From contig NZ_FRXN01000001.1 in assembly GCF_900148515.1 (NCBI RefSeq), positions 186,001 to 250,000 on the forward strand: a stretch of 64,000 nucleotides of DNA, given 5' to 3'. The notes under the pieces were generated by a model, which ran no database searches, was not told the DNA's origin, and worked only from the letters and a program-made list of their open reading frames with translations. Made by a program: the position numbers and the translations under genes. This document shows positions 7,753-16,722 of this stretch, piece by piece; positions within the stretch are counted from its first letter, which is position 1; each line of letters begins with the position of its first letter. This DNA comes from Algoriphagus zhangzhouensis (GTDB lineage: Bacteria; Bacteroidota; Bacteroidia; Cytophagales; Cyclobacteriaceae).

Positions 7753-9429
7753 ATGAAAGAATATCCTTGGTTTAAAAATTATCCAGCATCGGTAGACAAG
7801 GAAGTAAATTGCGAGGCTTACACTAGCGTTGTCGATTTATTCGAGGAAAGCGTAGAGAAATATCAAAATGATACAGCGTACGAATGTATGGGTAAAACCA
7901 TGTCATTCAATGAATTGGATACTTTAAGTGCGAATTTTGCGAACTACCTTTCAAAAGAGCTCAAGTTACCGAAAGGAACTAGAATTGCTATTCAAATGCC
8001 CAATACGCTACAATATCCTGTAGTAATGTTTGGAGCGTTGCGTGCCGGGATGATTGTAGTAAATACCAATCCACTTTATACTCCCTCCGAAATGGAGCAT
8101 CAGTTTAATGATGCAGGAGCCGATGTGGTGGTTATCGTTGCAAATTTTGCAAGTAATCTTGAGAAGATTATGGGTAAAATCAAAGCCAAACACGTGGTGG
8201 TAACTGAGTTAGGAGATTTATTGGGAGGATTGAAAGGAACTATCGTCAACTTGGTGGTCAAGCATATCAAAAAGATGGTTCCAGCTTATTCCATTCCTGG
8301 TGCAGTTTCTTTTAAAGATGCCTTGGCAAAAGGGGCTAAATATTCCTTCTCCAAGGAAACTATTAGTCTGGAAGATACCGCCTATTTGCAATACACTGGA
8401 GGAACCACAGGAGTTTCAAAAGGAGCCGAACTGACCCATGGGAATATCGTTGCCAACATGCAGCAGATTTCTGCTTGGATGAAGCCAAAATTGAAAGAAA
8501 GAGAAGAATTGGTTGTGACAGCATTACCGCTTTATCACATTTTTGCCTTGACTGTCAATTGTTTAGCAATGATGAAAATTGGCGCTCATAACTTGCTGAT
8601 TACCAATCCGAGAGATATGAAGGCTTTTTGTAAGGATTTATCCAAACATGAGTTTACAGTCTTCACTGGAGTGAATACTCTTTTCAATGGATTATTGAAT
8701 CAGGACTCTTTCAAAAGCTTGAATTTTAAAAAGTTGAAAATCGCAGTTGGAGGAGGTATGGCCGTTCAGAAATATACTGCCGAGCAGTGGAAATCTTTGA
8801 CTGGAGTTCCATTGGCAGAAGGATATGGTTTGACTGAGACCTCACCAGTAGCTTCCTGTAATCCTATTGATGGAACAGAGAGGATTGGTACTATTGGGAT
8901 TCCACTTCCGAATACTGAGATGATGATCGCTGATGATGATGGGAATGAAGTTCCCTTAGGCGAAAGAGGAGAGGTTTTGATCAAAGGACCACAAGTGATG
9001 AAAGGCTATTGGAATCGACCTGATGAAACTGCAAAAGTTATGCATGGAGATTGGTTTAAATCAGGAGATATCGGAGTGATGGATGAGGATGGTTTCTTCA
9101 AGATCGTAGACCGAAAGAAAGAAATGATTTTGGTTTCTGGATTCAATGTCTATCCAAATGAGGTGGAGGATTGTATTGCCGGAATGGATGAAGTGACTGA
9201 GGTAGGTGTAATTGGTATGCCAGATCCGCGATCCACTGAGAAAGTTGTGGCTTATATTGTACCTAAAGACAAATCACTGACATCAGAGCAAGTAATTACG
9301 CATTGCCACCAGTATTTGACTAATTATAAGGTGCCAAAAGAGGTTTATTTCACGGATGAACTTCCAAAATCCAATGTGGGCAAAATCCTAAGGAGGAAGA
9401 TCAAAGAAGCTCATATGGGGAGAAGATGA
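7753..9429 (+). CDS. fadD: Long-chain fatty acid--CoA ligase
   Basis: 558 residues from the ATG at 7753; a TTG at 7720 would add 11 residues but MKEYPWFKNYP is the usual family beginning. Adenylate-forming enzyme: P-loop-like YTGGTTGVSKGAELTHGN, the A5 motif GYGLTETSP, GDIGVMDEDGFFKIVDRKK and the C-terminal catalytic Lys in KSNVGKILRRKI. Converts free fatty acids to acyl-CoA with ATP, feeding the acyl-CoA dehydrogenase encoded just upstream. Ends in a perfect palindromic terminator. Confidence 0.93.
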   Translation: MKEYPWFKNYPASVDKEVNCEAYTSVVDLFEESVEKYQNDTAYECMGKTMSFNELDTLSANFANYLSKELKLPKGTRIAIQMPNTLQYPVVMFGALRAGMIVVNTNPLYTPSEMEHQFNDAGADVVVIVANFASNLEKIMGKIKAKHVVVTELGDLLGGLKGTIVNLVVKHIKKMVPAYSIPGAVSFKDALAKGAKYSFSKETISLEDTAYLQYTGGTTGVSKGAELTHGNIVANMQQISAWMKPKLKEREELVVTALPLYHIFALTVNCLAMMKIGAHNLLITNPRDMKAFCKDLSKHEFTVFTGVNTLFNGLLNQDSFKSLNFKKLKIAVGGGMAVQKYTAEQWKSLTGVPLAEGYGLTETSPVASCNPIDGTERIGTIGIPLPNTEMMIADDDGNEVPLGERGEVLIKGPQVMKGYWNRPDETAKVMHGDWFKSGDIGVMDEDGFFKIVDRKKEMILVSGFNVYPNEVEDCIAGMDEVTEVGVIGMPDPRSTEKVVAYIVPKDKSLTSEQVITHCHQYLTNYKVPKEVYFTDELPKSNVGKILRRKIKEAHMGRR

Positions 9430-9436
9430 AATCATG

Positions 9437-9476
9437 AATTAAAAAAGGCTTAAAGAGATTTAAGCCTTTTTTAATT
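9437..9476 (+). terminator. Terminator after fadD
   Basis: Perfect 18-bp inverted repeat with a GAGA loop, core GGCTTAAA / TTTAAGCC, flanked by A6 and T6 runs; works in either direction. Confidence 0.88.
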
Positions 9477-9548
9477 GGTTTAACTACGTTTAACGAAGAG
9501 TTTCAGTAAAAAGGAATTCATATTTATAACTTCATAGAAATTCACGCT

Positions 9549-10196
9549 ATGAAGAAGCTTTTATTTTTCTTATTCTTTTTCACTTTTAGTAATCTGTGCA
9601 AGGCCGATTATACTCCAATCCCTCTCGATGAACTTATCTTAATTTCAGATAAAATTGTTGTGGGTGAAATCGTGGAGGTTGAACCTGTCTATATTACAAT
9701 AAGAGTGGAGCAATCTTTGAATCATGATTGGGGCTTCCTTAAGATCAGAAGATTTATCAATTGGACCTGTGCAATGAGATGGACACCTTATCAAAATGGT
9801 CAAAAGTTGGTTTTTTTCCTTCGGGAGGAGGAAGGGGACTACTTCCCGATTGGTGCAGGAAATGAAGGAGAAATGCCTGTTTTAGAAGGGATTGTATATA
9901 TCAACGATCAAGCTTTATCTATGATTGATTATTATTATTCTCAACAAATTGGTAGAATGGTTTTTAATATAACCCCCTATTTTTTGTACGGAGGAAGGTA
10001 TCATGGAATCAAATATTCCTTGTTAGAATTGATGAATACGGTCAGATTTGTGAGAAACTGCTATCGGATTGAACCTGAAAATGGGTGGGCTTATAAACGG
10101 GAGTTACTATGTTCAGAAGAGGAAATACTTGCAAAAAGTGAAGGTTCTGATTTGAGGCTTTCTATTTTTTATGATTTCAAAAACAGGATGGATTAG
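9549..10196 (+). CDS. Secreted protein of unknown function
   Basis: 215 residues with a signal peptide (MKKLLFFLFFFTFSNLCKA). The start of the mature part, LDELILISDKIVVGEIVEV, followed by RVEQSLNHDWGFLKIRRF and GQKLVFFLREEEG, resembles the small beta-barrel (OB/NTR-like) secreted proteins common in Bacteroidota in which an IVVG strand recurs. No catalytic motif is visible. It stands alone between the fadD terminator and a membrane protein gene. Confidence 0.6.
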   Translation: MKKLLFFLFFFTFSNLCKADYTPIPLDELILISDKIVVGEIVEVEPVYITIRVEQSLNHDWGFLKIRRFINWTCAMRWTPYQNGQKLVFFLREEEGDYFPIGAGNEGEMPVLEGIVYINDQALSMIDYYYSQQIGRMVFNITPYFLYGGRYHGIKYSLLELMNTVRFVRNCYRIEPENGWAYKRELLCSEEEILAKSEGSDLRLSIFYDFKNRMD

Positions 10197-10277
10197 AAAT
10201 ATCGAAAATTGACCCAAAAAGGCTTATTTTAGATCAAAACTAGACCAAGAAGATCCATTCTATTTCTTTGAATTCAT

Positions 10278-10907
10278 TTGAAAAAACCAATTCTTGCAAG
10301 AGTTTTTTGGTCGGTGATCATCCTCTTGAGTGCCTTTTATTTGTTTAGAGGTATTCGATTTAGATTCCTAACAGAAGGAAATCTGGAAACCAAAGTGTTT
10401 TGGTATGTCTTTCATTTTTTGACCGCCTTGGCTCCTCTGATTTTAGGGCCTTTTCAATTTTCAAAAAGTCTTCGAATCAAGAATGTTAAAATTCATCGAT
10501 TCTTGGGGAAAATCTACCTCCTTGGATCTTTGTTGGGAGGAATTTCGGCTTTCGTTTTGGGAGTGAGACTTGACCTAGAAGGCTCAATTGTTTCATTGAT
10601 TTTACTTTCACTGACCTGGATTTTTATGGTGGCTGCAGCTTGGATTACCATTCGAAATGGAAATATCAAAGACCATCGACTATTTGCCATTCGTAGTTAT
10701 GGGATGGCTTTGGTATTTGTATTCTTGCGTTTGATAGGGGATATTCCACAGGAAAAATTATTCTTTTTTATCGAGTCTCCAGAAATGCGGGATTCAACAT
10801 TGGAATGGATCAGTTGGATTATTCCACTTTTAGTTATTGAATTTGCTATTTCTTGGATTCCTGCAATTAAGGTCAAGAGAAAGTTTAAAAGTCGGGTTAT
10901 TGATTGA
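10278..10907 (+). CDS. DUF2306-family membrane protein
   Basis: 209 residues, about six transmembrane helices. The segment GPFQFSKSLRIKNVKIHRFLGKIYLLG is typical of DUF2306: a conserved His in HR.LG after the second helix and a second His-Arg in KDHRLFAIRSYGMA. The role is unknown; the paired His residues suggest possible haem or metal contacts, which is inference. Start codon is TTG; no in-frame ATG precedes the first helix. Confidence 0.75.
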   Translation: MKKPILARVFWSVIILLSAFYLFRGIRFRFLTEGNLETKVFWYVFHFLTALAPLILGPFQFSKSLRIKNVKIHRFLGKIYLLGSLLGGISAFVLGVRLDLEGSIVSLILLSLTWIFMVAAAWITIRNGNIKDHRLFAIRSYGMALVFVFLRLIGDIPQEKLFFFIESPEMRDSTLEWISWIIPLLVIEFAISWIPAIKVKRKFKSRVID

Positions 10908-10910
10908 ACA

Positions 10911-10943
10911 AAAAATAACCCTCAATGGAAATCCAATGAGGGT
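10911..10943 (-). terminator. Terminator of the UDP-glucuronate decarboxylase gene
   Basis: On the minus strand ACCCTCA...TGAGGGT hairpin (imperfect middle) followed by TATTTTTT. Confidence 0.7.
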
Positions 10944-10965
10944 CTAAATCGCTGGAATATATTTT

Positions 10966-11898
10966 TTAAATAACTCCTTCGAAATATTCGATAGTCTTTG
11001 TCAATCCATCTCTCAATTTGATGGTAGGTTCCCAGTTCAATTCCTTTTTCGCCAGGTCAATGACAGGTTTTCGCTGCATTGGATCATCCTGAGGTAATGG
11101 CAAGAATACCAATTTACTTTTACTGTTGGTCAGCTCTATGATCTCATTAGCGAGCTCCAACATGGTGAATTCACCAGGGTTTCCAATATTGACTGGGCCT
11201 GTAAATCCATCTCTGGAGTTCATCAGACTGTACATTCCTTGGATATTGTCATCCACGTAGCAGAAAGAACGGGTCTGCATACCATCGCCATAAATCGTAA
11301 TGTCTTCGCCTTTCAATGCCTGAACGATAAAGTTGCTGACAACCCTACCATCATTCGGGTGCATACGAGGTCCGTAGGTATTGAAAATACGCATTACTTT
11401 GATCGGAACCCCATGTTGTCTATGGTAGTCGAAGAATAGAGTCTCAGCACATCTTTTGCCTTCATCATAGCAAGCACGGATACCCAAGGTATTTACATTT
11501 CCTCGGTAAGACTCTGGCTGCGGGTGGATTTCTGGATCTCCATATACTTCAGAAGTACTTGCTTGAAGGATCTTGATTTTTAGCCTTTTGGCCAAGCCTA
11601 ACATATTCATTGCTCCGATTACAGAGGTCTTGGTAGTCTGTACGGGATCAAATTGATAGTGAATAGGAGAGGCTGGACATGCCAGATTGTAGATTTCATC
11701 AACTTCAACAAACAGAGGATGGGTTACATCATGTCTTAGAAGTTCAAAATTTTTATGGTCTAAAAGATGGTGGATGTTACTTCTTCTTCCGGTGAAAAAA
11801 TTGTCAACACACAAGACTTCATTTCCTTCTTTCAATAATCTGTCGCAAAGATGGCTTCCTAGAAATCCGGCACCACCGCTTACCAAAACTCTTTTCAT
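10966..11898 (-). CDS. uxs: UDP-glucuronate decarboxylase (UDP-xylose synthase), SDR family
   Basis: 310 residues. Extended SDR: Rossmann motif GGAGFLGSH (8-16), [10 protein letters not shown], active-site Tyr-Lys in [12 protein letters not shown] (YxxxK), [19 protein letters not shown] and the sugar-nucleotide loop [16 protein letters not shown]. These are diagnostic of UXS, which converts UDP-glucuronate to UDP-xylose with enzyme-bound NAD. Likely for polysaccharide or glycoconjugate synthesis. Although next to glucuronate catabolism, it is separated from uxuA by a terminator, so it is a separate unit. Confidence 0.93.
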   Translation of the reverse strand: MKRVLVSGGAGFLGSHLCDRLLKEGNEVLCVDNFFTGRRSNIHHLLDHKNFELLRHDVTHPLFVEVDEIYNLACPASPIHYQFDPVQTTKTSVIGAMNMLGLAKRLKIKILQASTSEVYGDPEIHPQPESYRGNVNTLGIRACYDEGKRCAETLFFDYHRQHGVPIKVMRIFNTYGPRMHPNDGRVVSNFIVQALKGEDITIYGDGMQTRSFCYVDDNIQGMYSLMNSRDGFTGPVNIGNPGEFTMLELANEIIELTNSKSKLVFLPLPQDDPMQRKPVIDLAKKELNWEPTIKLRDGLTKTIEYFEGVI

Positions 11899-11963
11899 TT
11901 ATTTGGAGGGATGTTAAAATTGAATCGTTGCGAAAATAAGGAATAGTTTCGCATTTAACAGGA

Positions 11964-11993
11964 TAAAAAAAGCCAGAAATTAATTTCTGGCTT
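11964..11993 (-). terminator. Terminator of the uxaC-uxuA operon
   Basis: Perfect palindrome AAGCCAGAAATTAATTTCTGGCTT (12-bp arms), followed on the minus strand by T6; lies 6 bases after the uxuA stop. Confidence 0.88.
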
Positions 11994-11998
11994 GAGTA

Positions 11999-13174
11999 TT
12001 ACTTATTTCTGGTATAAATCAGGGCAGATTCAATTCCCCTGATTTCTGCTAATCCTTTCAGCCTTCCAATTGCGGAATAGCCTGGATTGGTCTTTTTATT
12101 CAAGTCATCCAGCATCTGATGACCATGGTCTGGTCTCATTGGGATGCTTTTTCCTCGCTTTTCCTGAACTTTTAAGATTTCATCTACGACAGCTTCCATT
12201 GGAACATTTCCGTCCAGATGGTTGTCTTCAAAGAAATTTCCTTCGGCATCTCTTCGAGTGCTTCTCAAGTGAATGAAATTGATGTGATCCCCGAATTCAG
12301 CAACCATGGCAGGTAAATCATTATCAGGACGCACTCCATAGCTTCCTGTGCAGAAGCAAAGTCCATTGTGAGGGCTTGGATTGTCGGTGATGATTCTTCT
12401 TGCATCTGCTGCCGTAGAAACGATCCTAGGAAGTCCATACAAGGAGAATGGAGGGTCATCAGGATGAATTGTTAGATAAACTCCAACTTCTGCAGCTACC
12501 GGAACAATAGCGTCTAAGAACAAGCGTAAATGCTCCTGAAGTTTTGCTTCATTAATTCCGTCATAGGTTTTGAGCATAGCTCGGAACTCATCCAATGTAT
12601 AACCGATCTCTGATCCAGGTAGTCCTTTCAGAATATTGTCGATGATCAATTGCTTCTTATCATCGCTCAAAGCTTCATAATAAGATTTCACAGCAGCAAT
12701 CTCTTCTTGGCTATACTCGGAAAATGCTTCAGGTCTTTCCAAAATGAAAAGGTCAAAAGCCTGAACTGCTTTCTTTTCGTAAAAAAGAGCAGTGGCGCCA
12801 TTTGGAAGCTTTCTGAAAAGGTCCGTTCTGGTCCAATCAAGAATAGGCATGAAGTTGTAGCAAACCGTAAAAATGCCTTCAGAAGCTAAATTTCTCAGCG
12901 TTTGCTGATAGTTTAAGATCAATTCCTCAAAGTTGTCGGTCCTTGTTTTGATTTTTTCGTGAACAGGGACAGATTCTACCACCGACCAAGTCAGGCCAGC
13001 ATCTTCGATGGTTTTCTTTCTGGTTTGGATTTCTTCGATTGACCAAACCTCACCATTTGGAATATGATGTAAAGCCGTCACGATTCCGGTAGCACCAGAT
13101 TGACGGATGTCTTGTAAGCTAACTGGGTCATTGGGACCATACCAACGCATGGTCTGTTCCATTTTAGGAATCAT
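11999..13174 (-). CDS. uxuA: Mannonate dehydratase
   Basis: 391 residues. Dehydrates D-mannonate to 2-keto-3-deoxygluconate. Family signatures: [21 protein letters not shown] near the N-terminus, [64 protein letters not shown] and a C-terminal [12 protein letters not shown]. His/Asp/Cys residues in these form the Mn/Fe site. The start could also be MEQT at 13162. Third gene of the operon uxaC - SDR - uxuA, 33 bases after the SDR. Confidence 0.96.
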   Translation of the reverse strand: MIPKMEQTMRWYGPNDPVSLQDIRQSGATGIVTALHHIPNGEVWSIEEIQTRKKTIEDAGLTWSVVESVPVHEKIKTRTDNFEELILNYQQTLRNLASEGIFTVCYNFMPILDWTRTDLFRKLPNGATALFYEKKAVQAFDLFILERPEAFSEYSQEEIAAVKSYYEALSDDKKQLIIDNILKGLPGSEIGYTLDEFRAMLKTYDGINEAKLQEHLRLFLDAIVPVAAEVGVYLTIHPDDPPFSLYGLPRIVSTAADARRIITDNPSPHNGLCFCTGSYGVRPDNDLPAMVAEFGDHINFIHLRSTRRDAEGNFFEDNHLDGNVPMEAVVDEILKVQEKRGKSIPMRPDHGHQMLDDLNKKTNPGYSAIGRLKGLAEIRGIESALIYTRNK

Positions 13175-13207
13175 AAAGATCTATTTTGGGATTAAATATA
13201 ATCGAAA

Positions 13208-14026
13208 TTAAACGCCGGAATAGGCACTGAATCCACCATCTACAGGTACGATTGTTCCTGTAACAAAAGCAGAAGCATCTGAGCAAAGCCACTGAAGCGC
13301 TCCCAGAAGATCATCAGGCTTTCCAAATCTTTCCATAGGAGTATGGGTGATGATCTGGTTTCCTCTTTTGGTCAGAGAGCCATCTGACTCCGTCAAAAGG
13401 GTCCTGTTTTGTTCTGTTAAAAAGAATCCCGGAGCTATTGCATTTACTCTGAATTCCGGTCCATGCTTACCTGCCAATTCTACAGAAAGCCATTTGGTTA
13501 GGTTGTCAATCGCAGCTTTTGCTGAAGCATAACCCATTACACGAGTCATTGGTCTTGTTGCGGCCATTGAGCTGATATTCAGTATATTACCTCTATTGTT
13601 TTTAAGCATTAGAGGAAGTAGGAATTTGATTGGAAGTACAGTTCCCATGTAGTTCAAATCCATTACTTTGCGAAGAGAAGAAGTGTCTAAATCCAGAAAA
13701 TTCTGATCCGGAGTTACGACTGCTCCAGGCATATTTCCTCCTGCGGCATTGATCAAAATATCAATAGAACCAAAGTCTTTTTCAATGGCTTCTGCTGCCC
13801 CAGCTAAACTAGTTTCATCCGTGACATCACAGATATATCCTTGGGCTTTTCCGCCTTCGGATTTTATTTTTTCTACAAGGGAATCCACTTTGGCTGGTGT
13901 TCTTCCCAAAATCAAAACTGTTGCACCTTCTTGAGCTAAATGAAGGCTCATGGATTCGCCTAAAACTCCTGTGGCTCCTGAAAATGCAATTGTTTTCCCC
14001 TGGAGGGAGAAAAGATGGTTACTCAT
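13208..14026 (-). CDS. SDR-type D-mannonate oxidoreductase (fructuronate reductase)
   Basis: 272 residues, classical short-chain dehydrogenase. GATGVLG coenzyme motif (residues 18-24), NAAGG, catalytic Ser in NISSMAA and YASAK (Tyr-Lys), C-terminal GTIVPVDGGFSAYSGV. Its place between glucuronate isomerase and mannonate dehydratase indicates it reduces D-fructuronate to D-mannonate with NAD(P)H, replacing the long-chain UxuB of E. coli as in the Bacillus-type SDR enzymes. Its ATG overlaps the end of uxaC by 4 bases. Confidence 0.9.
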   Translation of the reverse strand: MSNHLFSLQGKTIAFSGATGVLGESMSLHLAQEGATVLILGRTPAKVDSLVEKIKSEGGKAQGYICDVTDETSLAGAAEAIEKDFGSIDILINAAGGNMPGAVVTPDQNFLDLDTSSLRKVMDLNYMGTVLPIKFLLPLMLKNNRGNILNISSMAATRPMTRVMGYASAKAAIDNLTKWLSVELAGKHGPEFRVNAIAPGFFLTEQNRTLLTESDGSLTKRGNQIITHTPMERFGKPDDLLGALQWLCSDASAFVTGTIVPVDGGFSAYSGV

Positions 14027-15468
14027 GGTTTAATTTGAATATTGGTTGGGTGAAAGTCAAAATAGTTTTTAGCATTGAAATAGCAGATGTCTGAGATGAT
14101 TTTGCCGAGCCACTTCTCATCCCAAGGTAATTCTCCATTTTCTACATCTTTTCCGAAAAGATTACAAAGGATTCTTCGGAAATACTCATGTCTTGGGAAG
14201 GACAAGAAGCTTCTTGAATCTGTCAGCATTCCAATAAAGCAGGAGATCAAGCCCATATTGGAAAGGGTATTCATCTGTGCTTCCATTCCGTCTTTTTGGT
14301 CCAAATACCACCAGCCGGATCCAAACTGAATCTTTCCTTTAGTACTTCCATCATTGAAATTACCTACCATGGTAGCGAAGACCTCATTGTCTCCAGGATT
14401 TAAATTGTAAATCACAGATTTGGTCAGCTGATCTGTTGAATCCAATTCGTTGAAGAATTGAGCTAAGGCTTTTGCTTGCACGAAATCACCAATAGAATCA
14501 AAACCAGTGTCAGGTCCTAGGGTAGAAAGCATTCTGTGATTTGTGTTTCTCAAAGCTCCCAGGTGGAACTGCTGAACCCAGCCTTTGGCATGATACATTT
14601 TGCAAAGGGCCGTTAAGGTTTTAAACTTGAAATACTGGATTTCTGAAGTAGTTAAAGTCTTATTGTTTTTCAAGAGCTCAAATAGGTCCTGAATATTGTA
14701 TTGTTCTTTTTCGAAGAAGTAAAGCTGCTCCAAACCATGGTCAGATAGGCGACAGCCTCGATCATGGAAATAATCAATCCGAATGGCCAAAGCTGCCAAA
14801 AGATCCTCATAGGTATTGATCTTGATTCCAGCCGCTTTTCCTAGTTTTTCCAAGTAGGAAAGGTAGATTTCCGGATTTTCAACAGCATAGGATTTATCTG
14901 GTCTGAAAGCTGGATACATTTGAAAGGAATCAGCTTTTTGGGCAAATTCTACATGCTCCTGAAGGCTGTCAGCAGGGTCATCCGTAGAGCAAATTACCTC
15001 AACATTCATCTGCTTCAACAAGCCATTGGTACTGAAATCAGGTGAATCCAATTGGTCATTGCAATGACTATATACTTCATAGGCATTTTCCTCACTTAAT
15101 AGATCATCAACACCAAAATACCTTCTTAGCTCCAAATGAGTCCAGTGATAAAGTGGATTTCGCATGGTGTAAGGAACTGATTTGGCCCAAGCTGCGAACT
15201 TGTCTTTGTCGGATGCATCTCCAGTGATAAATTTTTCTGAAACCCCTAGAGTTCGCATAGCTCTCCATTTGTAATGGTCTCCAGCAAGCCAGATCTGGCT
15301 CATATTTGCAAACTTCCGATTTTCATTGACCTCATTAGGAGGGAGGTGGTTGTGATAATCTATGATTGGTAGATTTTTGGCAAAATCATGATATAAAATT
15401 TTGGCGTATGGGCTTTGTAGAAGAAAGTCTTCCGATAGGAAATTGGTTTGGACTTCGGTAGAGATCAT
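14023..15468 (-). CDS. uxaC: Glucuronate isomerase
   Basis: 481 residues, the usual UxaC length. Isomerises D-glucuronate to D-fructuronate (or galacturonate to tagaturonate). Amidohydrolase-like barrel: IIDYHNHLPP (metal ligands) near the N-terminus, CSTDDPADSL, AFRPDKS, a central FHLGALRNTNHRML and FGSGWWYLDQKDGM near the C-terminus. First gene of the operon; 173 bases separate it from the divergent LacI-family regulator, with a palindromic operator in the middle. Confidence 0.97.
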   Translation of the reverse strand: MISTEVQTNFLSEDFLLQSPYAKILYHDFAKNLPIIDYHNHLPPNEVNENRKFANMSQIWLAGDHYKWRAMRTLGVSEKFITGDASDKDKFAAWAKSVPYTMRNPLYHWTHLELRRYFGVDDLLSEENAYEVYSHCNDQLDSPDFSTNGLLKQMNVEVICSTDDPADSLQEHVEFAQKADSFQMYPAFRPDKSYAVENPEIYLSYLEKLGKAAGIKINTYEDLLAALAIRIDYFHDRGCRLSDHGLEQLYFFEKEQYNIQDLFELLKNNKTLTTSEIQYFKFKTLTALCKMYHAKGWVQQFHLGALRNTNHRMLSTLGPDTGFDSIGDFVQAKALAQFFNELDSTDQLTKSVIYNLNPGDNEVFATMVGNFNDGSTKGKIQFGSGWWYLDQKDGMEAQMNTLSNMGLISCFIGMLTDSRSFLSFPRHEYFRRILCNLFGKDVENGELPWDEKWLGKIISDICYFNAKNYFDFHPTNIQIKP

Positions 15469-15546
15469 AGGTACTTTTCCTTGTTTTAGGATTGGCTATT
15501 TATGCTTGAATTTACCCTGAAATGAGGGTTTTTTAAGATTTAAATA

Positions 15547-15560
15547 CGAAATCGATTGCG
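15547..15560. promoter_or_regulatory. LacI-type operator, uxaC/lacI intergenic
   Basis: CGAAATCGATTGCG, one mismatch from the palindrome CGCAATCGATTGCG. Centred about 80 bases from both the uxaC start and the regulator start. Nearly identical sites precede susC (23555) and the DUF1080 gene (26593). Confidence 0.75.
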
Positions 15561-15640
15561 ATTTTTTAAAGATTTTTACGAAGAGACTTTATTTCCTTCG
15601 TATTTTCAAGCACTTTTATTTCAAACAACCCAAAATAGTC

Positions 15641-16663
15641 ATGAGTAATGGAATTAGTTTAAAAGAATTGGCTGCCGAACTGAAATTGGCACCTTCTACA
15701 GTCTCCCGAGCTTTGAACGATAGCTACGAGATTTCGGAGGCGACAAAGAAGAAGGTGATCAGCATGGCTGAAAAGCTCAATTATCAGCCTAATCCCTTTG
15801 CAAGAAGCTTGAGGGAGAATAAAAGTAAGACCATTGCGGTGATTATTCCTGAGCGAATCAATAACTTTTTTGCTCAAGTGATGGATGGTATTGAGGAAAT
15901 AGCTCATGAGCATGGATACCATTTATTGGTCTACAGCACCCATGAGGATGTGGAGAAAGAAAAGAAGATCGTCTCGCTTCTTCAAAATAAAAGAGCAGAT
16001 GCAATTGTGATGTCAGTTTCTAGTCAGACCAGTGACGTTTCACATTTGGTAAAGTTGTACCAAAGAGACCTTCCAATCATTTTCTTTGACAGAGTTTGTT
16101 CGGATATTCCTACTACGAAGTTTATCACTAATGACTATGAAAGTGCCTACGAAGGTACTAAGCATCTGATCCAGCAGGGTTGTCAAAAAATTGCCTTTTT
16201 GATGCTGGCAAAGGAGCTTTCCATTACCAAAGAGCGATATAGAGGATACTTGGATGCATTGAAAGAAGCTGGGATGCAGCCAGAGCCAACATTTAGTCTG
16301 CATTGCTGTCGTAGTGATGAGGAAAATATTCAATTGATTACGGAGCTATTGAAGTCTGAAAACAGGCCTGATGGGATATTGTCCTCTGTAGAAAAATTGG
16401 CATTGGCTACCTACCATTCGGTGAAAAAAACCAAACTCAGTATTCCAGATGATTTGAAGATCATTACATTTTCAAATATGAGCTCTGCTGGTTTGCTGAG
16501 TCCATCACTATCGACGATCACTCAACCGGCATTGACTATTGGTCAGGAGTGCGCAAAATTGTTGATCAAGAAACTGACCAAGCCGCGTCATAATGAATTG
16601 AAAGATCAAGTGATTGTGATACCAAGTAAATTGACAATTCGAGAGTCTACTATGGCTCGGTAA
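15641..16663 (+). CDS. LacI-family transcriptional regulator (likely uronate regulator)
   Basis: 340 residues. N-terminal LacI helix-turn-helix and hinge: ISLKELAAELKLAPSTVSRALN then PNPFARSLRENKSKTIAVIIP; periplasmic-binding-protein-like effector domain with FFAQVMDGIEE, FFDRV, ITNDYESAYEGTKHLI and a C-terminal ITQPALTIGQECAKLLIKKL. Divergent from uxaC-SDR-uxuA. It most plausibly senses a glucuronate pathway intermediate and binds the CGCAATCGATTGCG-like site between the genes. Ends at a bidirectional terminator. Confidence 0.93.
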   Translation: MSNGISLKELAAELKLAPSTVSRALNDSYEISEATKKKVISMAEKLNYQPNPFARSLRENKSKTIAVIIPERINNFFAQVMDGIEEIAHEHGYHLLVYSTHEDVEKEKKIVSLLQNKRADAIVMSVSSQTSDVSHLVKLYQRDLPIIFFDRVCSDIPTTKFITNDYESAYEGTKHLIQQGCQKIAFLMLAKELSITKERYRGYLDALKEAGMQPEPTFSLHCCRSDEENIQLITELLKSENRPDGILSSVEKLALATYHSVKKTKLSIPDDLKIITFSNMSSAGLLSPSLSTITQPALTIGQECAKLLIKKLTKPRHNELKDQVIVIPSKLTIRESTMAR

Positions 16664-16683
16664 TCATTTCGAAAAAGAATATG

Positions 16684-16717
16684 AAAAAGCCCTTTGAATC
16701 ATTTCAAAGGGCTTTTT
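16684..16717. terminator. Bidirectional terminator between lacI and the 601-aa protein gene
   Basis: AAAAAGCCCTTTGAA, loop TCAT, TTCAAAGGGCTTTTT; 15-bp perfect arms serving both convergent genes. Confidence 0.9.
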
Positions 16718-16722
16718 TGTGT

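Noticed and set aside
10966..13174. UDP-glucuronate decarboxylase as part of the uronate operon
   Set aside because: A strong terminator separates it from uxuA and the enzyme is biosynthetic.
15514..15535. ACCCT-GAAATG-AGGGT hairpin with T tail as a terminator
   Set aside because: It lies between two divergent promoters with no gene ending there; more likely a leader hairpin or chance.
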